Shown here: positions 42,850-52,363 of the stretch, piece after piece | Position numbering within the stretch: position 1 is the first letter of the stretch | How the letters are laid out: every line of letters starts with the position of its first letter | NCBI RefSeq assembly: GCF_900110995.1 | Contig: NZ_FOJF01000001.1 | Coordinates: 2,745,199-2,809,198 of the forward strand | Direction of reading: 5' to 3' | DNA from: Chitinophaga sp. YR573 | GTDB taxonomy: Bacteria > Bacteroidota > Bacteroidia > Chitinophagales > Chitinophagaceae | Length of the DNA: 64,000 nucleotides | Notes under the pieces: generated by a model | Databases searched by the model: none | Told to the model about the DNA's origin: nothing | The model's input: only the letters and a program-made list of their open reading frames with translations | Program-made: the position numbers and the translations under genes

Positions 42850-43707
42850 ATGTTCAAGAAACTTTTTGCAAATAACGGAGAGAAAGCGGAGATGTCTTTC
42901 TTTGACCACCTGGAAGACCTGCGCTGGCATATAGTTCGCTCGTTCGTCGCTATTGTTGTATTTAGTACTGTAGGATTTATCTACACACAGGAAATACTGG
43001 ATAATGTAGTATTCGGGCCTACCAATAAAACTTTCCCTTCTTATGTGTTATTGTGCAAAATCAGTCAGCTGGTAGGCATGGGAGATAAATTGTGTATCAC
43101 GCCTGTTGTTTTTAATTTCCAGAACCACCAGATGATAGGGCAGGTAATGTTACAGTTCAAACTGGCATTTATCTTTGGGCTGGTTGTAGCATTCCCTTAT
43201 ATTTTCTGGGAATTCTGGCGTTTTATAAAACCGGCACTGAAAGACAGGGAATTGAGAGGAGCACGTGGAGTTATATTTTGGGTGTCTTTCCAGTTCTTTT
43301 TGGGAATAGGCTTCAGTTATTTTCTGATGGTGCCCTTTACGATCAACTTCCTGGCAGGTTATACTGTTACTACTAAAGTGGTTAACCAGTTCTTCATTGA
43401 TGATTATTTCGATTTATTGTCGCAGATAGTACTTGGTATGGGTATTTTGTTTGAATTACCGGTCCTGATATTCTTCCTGACCAAGATCGGTTTTGTTACA
43501 CCTACCTTCCTGCGTACTTACCGTCGCCACGCAATCGTTGTTATACTGGTACTGGCTGCTGTTGTTACACCGCCTGATGTAGTGGATCAGATGATCGTAT
43601 TTACGCCGTTATATGCGCTGTATGAGATCAGTATCTATGTATCCAAGAGAGCATTGAAAGGCATGGAGGATAAAGAGAACGAACCGGAAGTAGAAGAGTG
43701 GTCCTAA
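42850..43707 (+). CDS. tatC: Twin-arginine translocase subunit TatC
   Basis: A 285-aa inner-membrane protein recognising twin-arginine signal peptides. It starts with the conserved cytoplasmic segment MSFFDHLEDLRWHIVRS near residues 15-31. Six helices follow, with FPYIFWEFWRFIKPAL in the first loop region and the conserved VVTPPDVVDQ. An insertion of about 40 residues after the first helix is usual in Bacteroidota. No tatA/B gene is adjacent. rpiB follows 24 bp later. Confidence 0.95.
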   Translation: MFKKLFANNGEKAEMSFFDHLEDLRWHIVRSFVAIVVFSTVGFIYTQEILDNVVFGPTNKTFPSYVLLCKISQLVGMGDKLCITPVVFNFQNHQMIGQVMLQFKLAFIFGLVVAFPYIFWEFWRFIKPALKDRELRGARGVIFWVSFQFFLGIGFSYFLMVPFTINFLAGYTVTTKVVNQFFIDDYFDLLSQIVLGMGILFELPVLIFFLTKIGFVTPTFLRTYRRHAIVVILVLAAVVTPPDVVDQMIVFTPLYALYEISIYVSKRALKGMEDKENEPEVEEWS

Positions 43708-43731
43708 TTTCATGTTTAAAAAATTAACGTT

Positions 43732-44190
43732 ATGTCACAGACATCATTCAATCTTACCCTGCCGGTAGCTGTCGGCTCTGATCATGCAGGGTTTGAATAT
43801 AAAGAAGAGATCATTTCTTACCTGGAAGGTAAAGGTCTGAAGGTAAAAGATGTAGGAGCCTTTTCTAAAGACTCCGCAGACTACCCGGATTTTGCTCATC
43901 CGGTAGCAACACTGGTAGAAAGGGAACAGGCTGCTTTTGGTATCCTGGTATGTGGAAGTGGCAATGGAGTAGCTATTACAGCTAATAAACACCAGGGCGT
44001 ACGTGCAGCAATCTGCTGGGGTGAAGAGCTGGCCAGACTGGCCCGTTCACACAACAATGCAAATGTGCTGTGTGTGCCTGCACGTTTTGTAGATGATAAC
44101 GTGACAAAGCAGATGGTAGAGGTATTTATTGACACTCCTTTTGAGGGAGGACGTCATGAGAACAGGGTGAGGAAGATTGCCTGTTTATAA
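43732..44190 (+). CDS. rpiB: Ribose-5-phosphate isomerase B
   Basis: A 152-aa enzyme interconverting ribulose 5-phosphate and ribose 5-phosphate (RpiB/LacAB fold). The N-terminal GSDHAGFEYKEEI and the catalytic Cys in CGSGNGVAITANKHQGVRAA are diagnostic. It is probably co-transcribed with tatC and followed by a terminator. Confidence 0.95.
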   Translation: MSQTSFNLTLPVAVGSDHAGFEYKEEIISYLEGKGLKVKDVGAFSKDSADYPDFAHPVATLVEREQAAFGILVCGSGNGVAITANKHQGVRAAICWGEELARLARSHNNANVLCVPARFVDDNVTKQMVEVFIDTPFEGGRHENRVRKIACL

Positions 44191-44214
44191 GAAAAATTGA
44201 GACTTACATAGTAG

Positions 44215-44251
44215 AAAGCTGATTGCCGGAATATATCTGACAATCAGCTTT
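44215..44251 (+). terminator. Terminator of tatC-rpiB
   Basis: Eleven-base arms AAAGCTGATTG (44215-44225) and CAATCAGCTTT (44241-44251) with a 15-nt loop and trailing T residues. Confidence 0.82.
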
Positions 44252-44468
44252 TTAGTTAGATGTTATCACTAGCTTTTTTTTGGTGGATACAATCTGATTT
44301 GTTAAATTGTGTTAAGAGTCATTAAGTTGGATATATATTTTGTCTGTGAATAGTACAGTTAAGTATAGGATGTTTTGTTAAAGTAAGCACCATATTACAA
44401 TCTGAGAGTCAGTCATTACAGGATCTAGTTCATACCCCAGTCATTGAGTAACCATAAAATCTACGACG

Positions 44469-44540
44469 ATGGAAACACCTTCTACAATTGTATGTTTGAA
44501 ATTCGAGAATTTGAATAATGAGAATGATTATATAACGTGA
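44469..44540 (+). CDS. Possible 23-aa peptide
   Basis: ATG at 44469 opens a 23-residue frame (METPSTIVCLKFENLNNEND, then YIT) ending in TGA at 44540. It sits alone in the long region between the rpiB terminator and the ECF sigma gene. It has one Cys and an acidic tail. I know no family, and chance is quite possible. Confidence 0.2.
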   Translation: METPSTIVCLKFENLNNENDYIT

Positions 44541-44753
44541 TGTTGATGCATTGAATTAGTATATGTGTATATCCCATACTGATAGCGGTTGTTTAATAAG
44601 TGTGTTTCTTTTTCATACACCCTTTTGAATGTTTTAATACCCTACATATGACAATCACATCATCATTTTCGGCAATCAATAATTGTTTCCCTTAAAAGTC
44701 TGGTTTATCAGCTGAAGCATGATTTTTTTTCAGATGCTTAAACTTTGTTCGTT

Positions 44754-45254
44754 ATGTCATCCACAGAATTCAATACACTACTACTGGGAAATGCTGATTT
44801 CCTGAGACCGTACGCTGTTACGCTTACAAAGGACACTGAATCAGCAAAGGACCTCTACCAGGAAACCCTTTTCCGTGCGCTGGCCAACCGGGACAAATAC
44901 CTGGCCGGTACCAACATCCGCGCATGGCTTTACACTATCATGCGTAATATCTTTATCAATAACTACAGGCGTGGTAACCGGCAATTCCGTTTGCTGGATA
45001 ATTCTGCAGGAGAATTCCTGTTGCATCAGCAACAACCTGTTATTGGAAATGGTGCAGAAACAAATCTGCGCATTAAAGATGTTCACATGGCAGTATATAA
45101 TCTGCCTGTAATATTTAAACAGCCTTTCATGCTTTATTTTGAAGGATATAAATACTTCGAAATAGCCGCCATGCTCAATGAGCCGCTGGGTACGGTGAAG
45201 AGCCGCATCCACTTTGCACGTAAGATGCTGAAATCACGGATTGCAAGATATTGA
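44754..45254 (+). CDS. RNA polymerase ECF sigma factor
   Basis: A 166-aa sigma factor. Region 2 spans about 12-75 (ESAKDLYQETLFRALANRDKY; TNIRAWLYTIMRNIFINNYRR). Region 4 is at about 105-160, with FKQPFMLYFEGYKYFEIAAMLNEPLGTVKSRIHFARKML in two pieces forming the helix-turn-helix. The ATG at 44754 is preferred to the TTG frame start three codons upstream. No anti-sigma gene is adjacent; the next gene is the helicase, whose long frame overlaps only spuriously. Confidence 0.92.
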   Translation: MSSTEFNTLLLGNADFLRPYAVTLTKDTESAKDLYQETLFRALANRDKYLAGTNIRAWLYTIMRNIFINNYRRGNRQFRLLDNSAGEFLLHQQQPVIGNGAETNLRIKDVHMAVYNLPVIFKQPFMLYFEGYKYFEIAAMLNEPLGTVKSRIHFARKMLKSRIARY

Positions 45255-45297
45255 CCGATCTTTTGTATTTTTACGCCTTCCCAATTTAATTTTTTAT

Positions 45298-45316
45298 TCC
45301 ACCAGTTCCTGGTGGA
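45298..45316. repeat. 8-bp hairpin before the UvrD gene
   Basis: TCCACCAG at 45298-45305 and CTGGTGGA at 45309-45316 enclose TTC. It follows a T-rich tract and lies 24 bp before the helicase ATG. It could be the sigma-gene terminator or a leader element. Confidence 0.5.
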
Positions 45317-45339
45317 GGTCAGGAATTTTAATTATAATA

Positions 45340-47682
45340 ATGAAGGCAAATTATTTAGATGAATTGAATGAGCGGCAACGCGAAGCGGTAGAACATATTA
45401 AAGGTCCGCTGATGATTGTTGCTGGTGCTGGTTCCGGTAAAACGAAAGTGCTGACAATGAGAATTGCACACTTGTTACGTAATGGTGTGGATGCTTTTAA
45501 TATACTATCACTAACGTTTACTAATAAGGCTGCCCGTGAAATGAAGGAACGTGTGGAAAAGATCCTTGGAGGATCAGAAGCCCGTAACTTATACATAGGT
45601 ACCTTTCACTCCGTATTTGCCCGCCTGCTGAGGGCTGAAGCCCATCGCCTCGGTTACCCCAACGACTTCACCATTTATGATTCAGATGATGCCAAAAGTG
45701 TATTGAGAACAATCATCAATGAGCAGAATCTGGACGATAAACACTACAAACCTAACTTAGTATACAACCGTATTTCTGCTGCTAAAAACAGCCTGATGGG
45801 ACCTGAAGAATACCAGGTAGACTACGGTGTACAACAGGAAGACATGCGTGCAAACAGACCTATGGTAGGTAAACTGTACGACATGTACGCCAAACGCTGT
45901 TTCAAAAACGGCGCTATGGACTTCGATGATCTGTTGTACAAGATGTACATATTGCTGAAAGGCTTTCCTGAAGTATTACACAAATACCAGCACAAGTTTA
46001 AATACATTATGATCGATGAGTACCAGGATACGAATCCCGCACAGTACGAGATCATTAAGTTACTGGGTGCTGCACACGAAAATATCTGCGTAGTGGGAGA
46101 TGATGCACAAAGTATCTATTCTTTCCGCGGTGCTACCATCGAAAATATCCTGCAGTTTGAAAAGGATTATGATGATGCAAAAGTTGTGAAGCTGGAACAG
46201 AACTACAGAAGTACAAAGTCTATTCTTAATGTGGCCAATGAAGTAATCGGCAACAATAAAGGACAGATAGAAAAAAACCTGTGGACTGATAACGGCGAGG
46301 GAGAAAAGATCAAACTTGTGCGTACCATGACGGACAACGAGGAAGGTAAATTCGTAGCAGAAACTATTGCGGAGCAACGCCTGCGCAATCACTATGCTAA
46401 CAAAGATTTTGCTATCCTTTACCGTACCAATGCACAGAGCCGCTCTTTTGAAGAAAGCCTTCGTAAAAAAGCAATTCCTTACCGCATCTTTGGTGGTACC
46501 TCTTTCTATCAGCGTAAGGAAATCAAAGACTTTGTGGCGTACCTGCGCATCACAATGAATACACAGGATGAAGAAAGTCTGAAACGTATTATCAATTACC
46601 CGGTGCGTGGTATTGGTAAAACAACGATAGAAAAAGTGGTGGTGTTAGCGAATGATCATAACATTACCATGTGGCAGGTGCTGGAAAGAGCCCGTGAATT
46701 TGGTTTTAAAGCAGGTACACTGGAAGCGATTGAAAGCTTTGTGATAATGATCAGCAGCTTCCACGCCATGCTGGGCAAACACAATGCTTACGATATTGCT
46801 TTGCAGGTGGGTAAATCTACTAACCTGGTAAAGGAACTATTCAACGACAAAACTACGGAAGGGCTGGCCCGGTATGAGAATATACAGGAGCTGCTCAACT
46901 CAATAAAAGAATTTACAGAAACACCTACTGAAGACGGAGAACTGCTGGAGAAAACATTAGGTACTTACCTGCAACAGATTACCCTGCTGACAGATGCGGA
47001 TAAGGGTGGTGAAGAGAGCAGTGATGTAGTATGTCTGATGACTATTCACGCTGCGAAAGGACTGGAGTTTCCGGTAGTGTTTACCGTAGGACTGGAAGAA
47101 AGTTTATTCCCAAGTGGGATGTCTATCAATTCCAGGGAAGAACTGGAGGAGGAACGCCGCCTGTTTTATGTGGCCATTACCCGTGCAAAAGCACGTTTGT
47201 GGCTGACATATGCCAATAGCCGTTATCGCTTTGGACAACTGGTGAATAATGAGTCCAGCCGTTTCCTGGAAGAAATGCCTGAGAAGTACATAGACCGCAG
47301 TTATGCCGGTGGAGGATCTGTAAGGAACTCTCCTGGTAGTGGCTTATGGGGCAACAGCAGCACTGGTGGCGGTGGTGGAAATATGTTCGACAAAATGCAG
47401 AAGAAAGCGCCGGCACCGGCAGCATCTCCGCGTCCTATGGCAAAACCCGCAGGAACAGCAGGACCCGCCAGTACACATGTGCCTTCGCCAAACTTTACAC
47501 CGGATGACCCGGCATTGATGGAAGCAGGTATGGAAGTAGAGCATCAGAAGTTTGGGTTTGGCACCATCCTGCAAATGGAAGGGGCGCCTAATAACCGTAT
47601 TGCCAATGTGGTATTCCCCAAAGGAGGCGGTGAAAAGAAGATCATGCTGAATTATGCCCGTTTAATGATTGTAAAAAAATAA
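45340..47682 (+). CDS. UvrD/PcrA-type superfamily 1 DNA helicase
   Basis: A 780-aa 3'-5' DNA helicase used in repair and replication restart. Motif I is AGAGSGKTKVL near residues 26-36, motif II DEYQDTNPAQYE near 228, motif III VGDDAQSIYSFRGA, and late motifs MTIHAAKGLEFPVVF and LFYVAITRAKARL. The C-terminal 110 residues are Gly/Ala/Pro-rich, then end in the PcrA-type tudor-like segment VEHQKFGFGTILQMEG. The ATG at 45340 gives the typical LDELNERQREAV start. The frame is open further upstream to 45241. Confidence 0.95.
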   Translation: MKANYLDELNERQREAVEHIKGPLMIVAGAGSGKTKVLTMRIAHLLRNGVDAFNILSLTFTNKAAREMKERVEKILGGSEARNLYIGTFHSVFARLLRAEAHRLGYPNDFTIYDSDDAKSVLRTIINEQNLDDKHYKPNLVYNRISAAKNSLMGPEEYQVDYGVQQEDMRANRPMVGKLYDMYAKRCFKNGAMDFDDLLYKMYILLKGFPEVLHKYQHKFKYIMIDEYQDTNPAQYEIIKLLGAAHENICVVGDDAQSIYSFRGATIENILQFEKDYDDAKVVKLEQNYRSTKSILNVANEVIGNNKGQIEKNLWTDNGEGEKIKLVRTMTDNEEGKFVAETIAEQRLRNHYANKDFAILYRTNAQSRSFEESLRKKAIPYRIFGGTSFYQRKEIKDFVAYLRITMNTQDEESLKRIINYPVRGIGKTTIEKVVVLANDHNITMWQVLERAREFGFKAGTLEAIESFVIMISSFHAMLGKHNAYDIALQVGKSTNLVKELFNDKTTEGLARYENIQELLNSIKEFTETPTEDGELLEKTLGTYLQQITLLTDADKGGEESSDVVCLMTIHAAKGLEFPVVFTVGLEESLFPSGMSINSREELEEERRLFYVAITRAKARLWLTYANSRYRFGQLVNNESSRFLEEMPEKYIDRSYAGGGSVRNSPGSGLWGNSSTGGGGGNMFDKMQKKAPAPAASPRPMAKPAGTAGPASTHVPSPNFTPDDPALMEAGMEVEHQKFGFGTILQMEGAPNNRIANVVFPKGGGEKKIMLNYARLMIVKK

Positions 47683-47697
47683 TTAAGGCACAAATAG

Positions 47698-47729
47698 AAA
47701 AAGGAAGAGGCCACGGTCTCTTCCTTTTT
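47698..47729 (+). terminator. Hairpin terminator between helicase and recX
   Basis: Twelve-base arms AAAAAGGAAGAG (47698-47709) and CTCTTCCTTTTT (47718-47729). The recX ATG is at 47739, so the T tract leads almost directly into it. Confidence 0.8.
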
Positions 47730-47738
47730 GTTTTATAT

Positions 47739-48200
47739 ATGAGTAGTTCGTACATAGCAAAATTACAGCACTATTGTGCCTATCAGGAGCGTAGCCATAG
47801 CGAAGTGAAATACAAATGCCTGGAGCTGGGACTTAGAGGAGAGGAAGTAGACGAAGCGATAGCAGCGCTGGTATCTGAGAACTTCCTGAATGAGGAACGC
47901 TTTGCCAGGGCCTTTGTGGGTGGGAAATTCCGGTCTAAACAATGGGGGCGTAAAAAGATATTGGCGGAATTAAAGCAGCGGCAGGTATCTGCTTACTGCA
48001 TTAAAAAGGGGATGGAAGAGATAGATGCCGATGATTATGAGCAGGCATTGACCACGCTGGCTACTAAGAAATATGAGTCGCTGAGAGGGGAAGAGTCGTT
48101 CAAAAGGAAGTACAAAGTGGTGCAGTACCTGATGCAAAAAGGGTATGAACCAGAGCTTGCACAGCCAATAGTTGAACAAATCGCAAAAGACGCTGCATAA
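47739..48200 (+). CDS. recX: RecX-family regulatory protein
   Basis: A 153-aa helical protein of the RecX family, which modulates RecA filament assembly. Three-helix repeats are seen, with the family motif NFLNEERFARAFVGGKFRSKQWG near 50-72 and KILAELKQRQVSAYCIKKGM after it. recA is not in the window. The gene is close to the UvrD helicase but separated by a terminator. Confidence 0.9.
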   Translation: MSSSYIAKLQHYCAYQERSHSEVKYKCLELGLRGEEVDEAIAALVSENFLNEERFARAFVGGKFRSKQWGRKKILAELKQRQVSAYCIKKGMEEIDADDYEQALTTLATKKYESLRGEESFKRKYKVVQYLMQKGYEPELAQPIVEQIAKDAA

Positions 48201-48269
48201 TTTTAAAAGTTTCTAAGCCAAGTCGTCGTAAATTTATGGGCTTTCTTTTTTATTAATCGATAGATATTT

Positions 48270-49064
48270 ATGTCAGATCTGAAGGTTACACTCATCCAGG
48301 CCAACTTACATTGGGAAGACATCGCAGCTAATCTGCGCATGTTCGACGAAAAGATTGATGCCATTACTGAACGTACAGAAGTAGTTGTATTACCGGAAAT
48401 GTTCAGCACCGGTTTCAGCATGAAGCCTGAGACGCTGGCTGAAACAATGGAAGGCAGTGCCGTACAATGGATGAGGAAGAAGGCTGCCGAGAAGAATATC
48501 ATCCTTACAGGAAGTCTGATTATTGAGGAGAACGGGGAATACCTGAATCGCCTGATCTGGATGCAGCCCAATGGTGTAGCGGGAACTTATGACAAGCGCC
48601 ACCTGTTCGGGTATGCCGGTGAACATGAGCATTATCATGCAGGCGATCGCCGCCTGATAGCACAGGTGAAGGGCTGGAAGATATGTCTGACCATCTGTTA
48701 CGACCTGCGTTTCCCTGTATGGTCACGTAATGTGATTACTCCGGAGACAGGGGCTCCTGCTTACGATGTACTCATCAATGTGGCTAACTGGCCGGAAAGG
48801 CGCAGTATTGCCTGGAAGACGCTGTTACAGGCGCGTGCCATTGAAAACCAGTGTTACATGATTGGTGTGAACAGAGTGGGCAATGATGGTAATGAGATTT
48901 ACCATAGCGGTGACAGCAGCCTGATAGACCCAATGGGAGAGATCATTTACCGCAAGGGACATGATGAAGATATTTTTACTACTACACTCGAACGTACCAA
49001 GCTGGATGAGATAAGGAAGAACATTCCTTTCCTGAAAGATGCAGATAAATTCCAGGTATTTTAA
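48270..49064 (+). CDS. Nitrilase-superfamily amidohydrolase (omega-amidase-like)
   Basis: A 264-aa carbon-nitrogen hydrolase. The catalytic triad is E43 (VVLPEMFSTGFSM), K109 (TYDKRHLFGYAGEH) and C143 (LTICYDLRFPVWSRN). The closest known types are YafV/Nit2 omega-amidases, which hydrolyse alpha-ketoglutaramate and related amides in metabolite repair. The GEHEHYHAG segment after the Lys is typical of that group. Its stop overlaps the next ATG (TAATG), so it is coupled to the VOC gene. Confidence 0.92.
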   Translation: MSDLKVTLIQANLHWEDIAANLRMFDEKIDAITERTEVVVLPEMFSTGFSMKPETLAETMEGSAVQWMRKKAAEKNIILTGSLIIEENGEYLNRLIWMQPNGVAGTYDKRHLFGYAGEHEHYHAGDRRLIAQVKGWKICLTICYDLRFPVWSRNVITPETGAPAYDVLINVANWPERRSIAWKTLLQARAIENQCYMIGVNRVGNDGNEIYHSGDSSLIDPMGEIIYRKGHDEDIFTTTLERTKLDEIRKNIPFLKDADKFQVF

Positions 49065-49447
49065 TGTTAAAGCATATTCATCATATTGCCGTAATCTGTT
49101 CTGATTACGAACGAAGCAAATTATTCTATACAGAGGTACTGGGCCTGGAAATCATTCGTGAAGTGTACCGGCTGGAACGGAAATCATATAAGCTTGACCT
49201 GGCACTGGAAGGGCAATATATCATTGAGTTGTTTTCTTTTCCGGACCCACCACCACGCGCCAGTGGTCCGGAAGCACGCGGATTGCGTCACCTCGCTTTT
49301 GCTGTTGACAATATTGATCAGTCAGTAGCAGAATTGAACGCCCACGGGGTAGTAACCGAACCTATACGTATAGACCCATACACAGGTAAACGGTTCACCT
49401 TTTTTACAGACCCTGATGCATTACCGCTGGAATTGTACGAATTGTAA
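49064..49447 (+). CDS. VOC (glyoxalase-like) family protein
   Basis: A 127-aa protein with the two beta-alpha-beta-beta-beta modules of the vicinal oxygen chelate fold. The N-terminal IHHIAVICSDYERSKLFYTEVLG, the middle GLRHLAFAVDNID and the end DPDALPLELYEL give the expected metal ligands (His, Glu). It is close to the YaeR/SMU1112c subgroup of uncharacterised lyases. It overlaps the amidase gene by 1 bp, and nagA follows 24 bp later. Confidence 0.9.
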   Translation: MLKHIHHIAVICSDYERSKLFYTEVLGLEIIREVYRLERKSYKLDLALEGQYIIELFSFPDPPPRASGPEARGLRHLAFAVDNIDQSVAELNAHGVVTEPIRIDPYTGKRFTFFTDPDALPLELYEL

Positions 49448-49471
49448 AGCTGCCGATAAAAACATTGCCAA

Positions 49472-50572
49472 ATGCTGAGTGCGTATCTGAATGCTACCAT
49501 TTTTACAGGAGAGACATTATTCTATGCACATGCTGTACTGAAAGAGAACGGCCGGATAACCGGTGTTGTTCCTGTTGAGGAGGTGCCGTCTCATGCAACT
49601 GTTATCGATCTGCAAGGAGATATATTAGCGCCTGCTTTGATTGACCTGCAGATTTATGGGGGTAATGGCGGATTGTTCCCATTACATCCGAATGTGGAGA
49701 CCTTACAAGCTATGTATGCCTATTGTAAGAGTGGAGGGGCTGCTTACTTTATGCCTACGATCCCTACCATGTCTTTTGAAGTGATGCTGCAGGCAATACA
49801 GGCGGTAAAGGATTATTGGAAGCAGGGTGGTGAAGGTGTACTGGGATTACACCTGGAAGGCCCGTTTATCAATAATGAGAAGAGAGGAGCGCACTTAACA
49901 AAATTCATAAAATCACCTACGAAAGAAGATATAGACCTGTTACTGCAACATGGACAGGGGATTATAAAAATGATGACGCTGGCTCCGGAGTGCTGCGATC
50001 CTGTATTGGTGAAGCGATTGCAGGATGCCGGAATACTGATCTCGGCAGGGCATAGCAATGGTACCTATGAACAGTTATACCAGTCGTTTGAGAACGGAAT
50101 CACTACCTGTACACACCTGTTCAATGCCATGTCTCCATTGCAAAGCAGGGCACCGGGTTTCGTGGGCGCCATTTATGACCATCCACGGGTAAGTTCCAGT
50201 ATAGTGGTTGACGGTATTCATGTTGATTTCAATGCGGTACGGATCAGTAAAAAGATCATGGGACCCCGCCTGTTCCTGATCACCGATGCTGTGGAAGAAG
50301 GACCAGGTGATTATGTCTATGTGAAAGAGCCGGACCGTTATGTAAATGCACAGGGAGTATTAGCCGGTTCCCGGCTTACTATGTTGCAGGCGGTGAGAAA
50401 TTGTATTGATAAAGTAGGGATAGATGCAGAGGAAGCGTTGCGGATGGGATCTGCTTATCCTGCTACGCTGGCCGGTTTGGGCAGGGAACTGGGGTATATT
50501 GCTACCGGTTACCGCGCCAGTATGATAGTGGTGGATAAACAATGGCAGCTTAAACAGCTGATAACTGCATAG
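49472..50572 (+). CDS. nagA: N-acetylglucosamine-6-phosphate deacetylase
   Basis: A 366-aa amidohydrolase-superfamily enzyme giving glucosamine 6-phosphate and acetate, used in amino-sugar catabolism and cell-wall recycling. Motifs are LIDLQIYGGNGGLF after the first strand, HLEGPFINNEKRGAH with the metal-binding Glu, SAGHSNGTYEQ and TTCTHLFNAMSP with His ligands, and LITDAVEEG with the catalytic Asp. It lies fourth from the end of a run with amidase, VOC and GT39 genes. No glucosamine deaminase or transporter is adjacent. Confidence 0.94.
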   Translation: MLSAYLNATIFTGETLFYAHAVLKENGRITGVVPVEEVPSHATVIDLQGDILAPALIDLQIYGGNGGLFPLHPNVETLQAMYAYCKSGGAAYFMPTIPTMSFEVMLQAIQAVKDYWKQGGEGVLGLHLEGPFINNEKRGAHLTKFIKSPTKEDIDLLLQHGQGIIKMMTLAPECCDPVLVKRLQDAGILISAGHSNGTYEQLYQSFENGITTCTHLFNAMSPLQSRAPGFVGAIYDHPRVSSSIVVDGIHVDFNAVRISKKIMGPRLFLITDAVEEGPGDYVYVKEPDRYVNAQGVLAGSRLTMLQAVRNCIDKVGIDAEEALRMGSAYPATLAGLGRELGYIATGYRASMIVVDKQWQLKQLITA

Positions 50573-50635
50573 TTACATGAATCGGTTCTCATAATTGTTT
50601 ATTGGGTTATCTTAGCAGTTTCAACCGGTAATTTC

Positions 50636-52309
50636 ATGGATGTAGTTCGCTATTTCACAAAGCATCATTATAAACGTCTTTTCCTGCTGGCCTGGTTAAT
50701 CCTGGGGCTTCTCCAGGCATATTATACACAGTTAATGGACGATGAAGCGTACTACTGGGTATATTCCCGTCATCTCGACTGGGGCTATTTTGATCACCCG
50801 CCAATGGTGGCACTACTGATAAAAATAGGTTACGGGTTGTTTCATAATGAGTTTGGGGTACGTGTTTGCATGGTGATCCTGAGCTTCTTTACACTGCTTA
50901 TTACTGATAAACTGATAGCACGCCGGGATAACCGGATTTTTTATCTCCTCTTGTGTTCCATGGGGGCTATGCAGATAGGTGGTATGCTGGCCGTACCAGA
51001 TGTGCCTCTTCTCTTTTTTGCAGCACTTTACTTTTTAATATACCGTTCCTTTCTTGAACAACAGAGCTGGAAGAATACATTCCTGCTGGCTTTGAGCATG
51101 GCACTGATGTTCTACAGTAAGTACCATGGTATTTTACTGGTAGCCTTCACGGTTATTTCCAACCTTAATCTCTTAAGGGTATTTAAATTTTATATCGCTG
51201 TTATTGTCACAGCTATTTTATTCCTGCCGCATATTTACTGGCAGTATGCACATGGATTCCCTTCTTTACAATATCACCTGGTAGAGCGTAATGCCGCCGC
51301 TTATGAGATTGGTTTTACCGCCGAGTATATATTAGGGCAGTTATTGTTGTTTGGTCCGATAGCGGGATGGCTGATTCTATATTATGCTTTTGTATGTCCT
51401 ATACAAAGTGCATTTGAACGTAGTCTGAAATTCTCTGCTATTGGTGTCCTCGTATTCTTCCTGCTGAGTAGTTATAAGGGTAGGGTAGAGGCTAACTGGA
51501 CGGTGATGCTTTTTACACCCGTGTTCGTGTTGGCGCATCAGTCTATTTTCCGTAGGCGGAGATCTATTACCCCATTGAAATATTTTGCATTTTTTACCTT
51601 ACTGCTTATAACGGTAGCGAGGGTATATATGGTGTGGGATTTTGCACCGGGTGTGACTATACGCCCTGAGATCCATCACAACAGAAACTGGGCATTAGCC
51701 CTGCAGGAGAAAGCAGCGGGTAGGCCGGTGGTGTTTCTGAACTCTTACCAGTTGCCTTCCAAGTATATGTTTTATAGTGATAACGGGATTTCTTATAGTG
51801 TTAACAGTCGTTTTTCCAGGCGTAATCAATATAATTACTGGGATACGGAAAAACAGTTATGGGGGAAGCCTGTGATGATCGTTACTGCTCCCTGGGATCA
51901 TTTCAATTTACCTGTAACAGGGACTATTCAGACAGATAAGGGACCCTGGATTTACTTTATGCAGGACCATTATTACTCTTATTCCCTTATCCAGTTAATA
52001 CCTGCAATGACAGAGGTGAAGACGAAGGCAGGGGCGCATATGACATTCGTCCTTCAGTTAAAGAATGGATATAGAGGTCCTGTTCCGGCGGATAGTGGAA
52101 TATTGGGTTATGGATTTATGCATAATGGGGGAGAGATACCAGCGGTGAAATCCGACTTAACGCTTGGGAAGGCTATTGAAAGACGAATTAACAAGATAGA
52201 AGTAGTAATGCCGGATGAACCGGGAATTTATCAGTTGAAGTTTTGTGTGTTTGCCGGGATGTTAACACCGACGCATAATAGTCCGACGGTGAAAGTAATT
52301 GTAGAATAG
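50636..52309 (+). CDS. GT39-family membrane glycosyltransferase
   Basis: A 557-aa multi-helix protein of the ArnT/PMT fold, using a polyprenyl-linked sugar to glycosylate a lipid or protein at the periplasmic face. The first periplasmic loop contains the catalytic acidic pair MDDEAYYWVYSRHLDWGYFD, followed by HPPMVALLIKIGYGLF. About 11-12 helices lie before residue 350. The last 190 residues form a periplasmic domain ending in a beta-rich segment. The acceptor is unknown. Confidence 0.9.
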   Translation: MDVVRYFTKHHYKRLFLLAWLILGLLQAYYTQLMDDEAYYWVYSRHLDWGYFDHPPMVALLIKIGYGLFHNEFGVRVCMVILSFFTLLITDKLIARRDNRIFYLLLCSMGAMQIGGMLAVPDVPLLFFAALYFLIYRSFLEQQSWKNTFLLALSMALMFYSKYHGILLVAFTVISNLNLLRVFKFYIAVIVTAILFLPHIYWQYAHGFPSLQYHLVERNAAAYEIGFTAEYILGQLLLFGPIAGWLILYYAFVCPIQSAFERSLKFSAIGVLVFFLLSSYKGRVEANWTVMLFTPVFVLAHQSIFRRRRSITPLKYFAFFTLLLITVARVYMVWDFAPGVTIRPEIHHNRNWALALQEKAAGRPVVFLNSYQLPSKYMFYSDNGISYSVNSRFSRRNQYNYWDTEKQLWGKPVMIVTAPWDHFNLPVTGTIQTDKGPWIYFMQDHYYSYSLIQLIPAMTEVKTKAGAHMTFVLQLKNGYRGPVPADSGILGYGFMHNGGEIPAVKSDLTLGKAIERRINKIEVVMPDEPGIYQLKFCVFAGMLTPTHNSPTVKVIVE

Positions 52310-52324
52310 GATAACAACGATATT

Positions 52325-52363
52325 AAAAAGGAGGCTGTCATATACTATGACAGCCTCCTTTTT
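52325..52363. terminator. Bidirectional terminator between GT39 and thiL
   Basis: Eighteen-base arms at 52325-52342 and 52346-52363 around TAC, with A-run and T-run flanks serving both converging genes. Confidence 0.9.

Larger units (their letters stand above)
44191..44753. other. 563-bp intergenic region before the second ECF sigma gene
   Basis: Contains the rpiB terminator, AT-rich sequence and a 23-codon frame at 44469-44540. No exact TAnnTTTG box stands close to the sigma start. The size suggests a regulated promoter region or an unrecognised small RNA. Confidence 0.4.
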
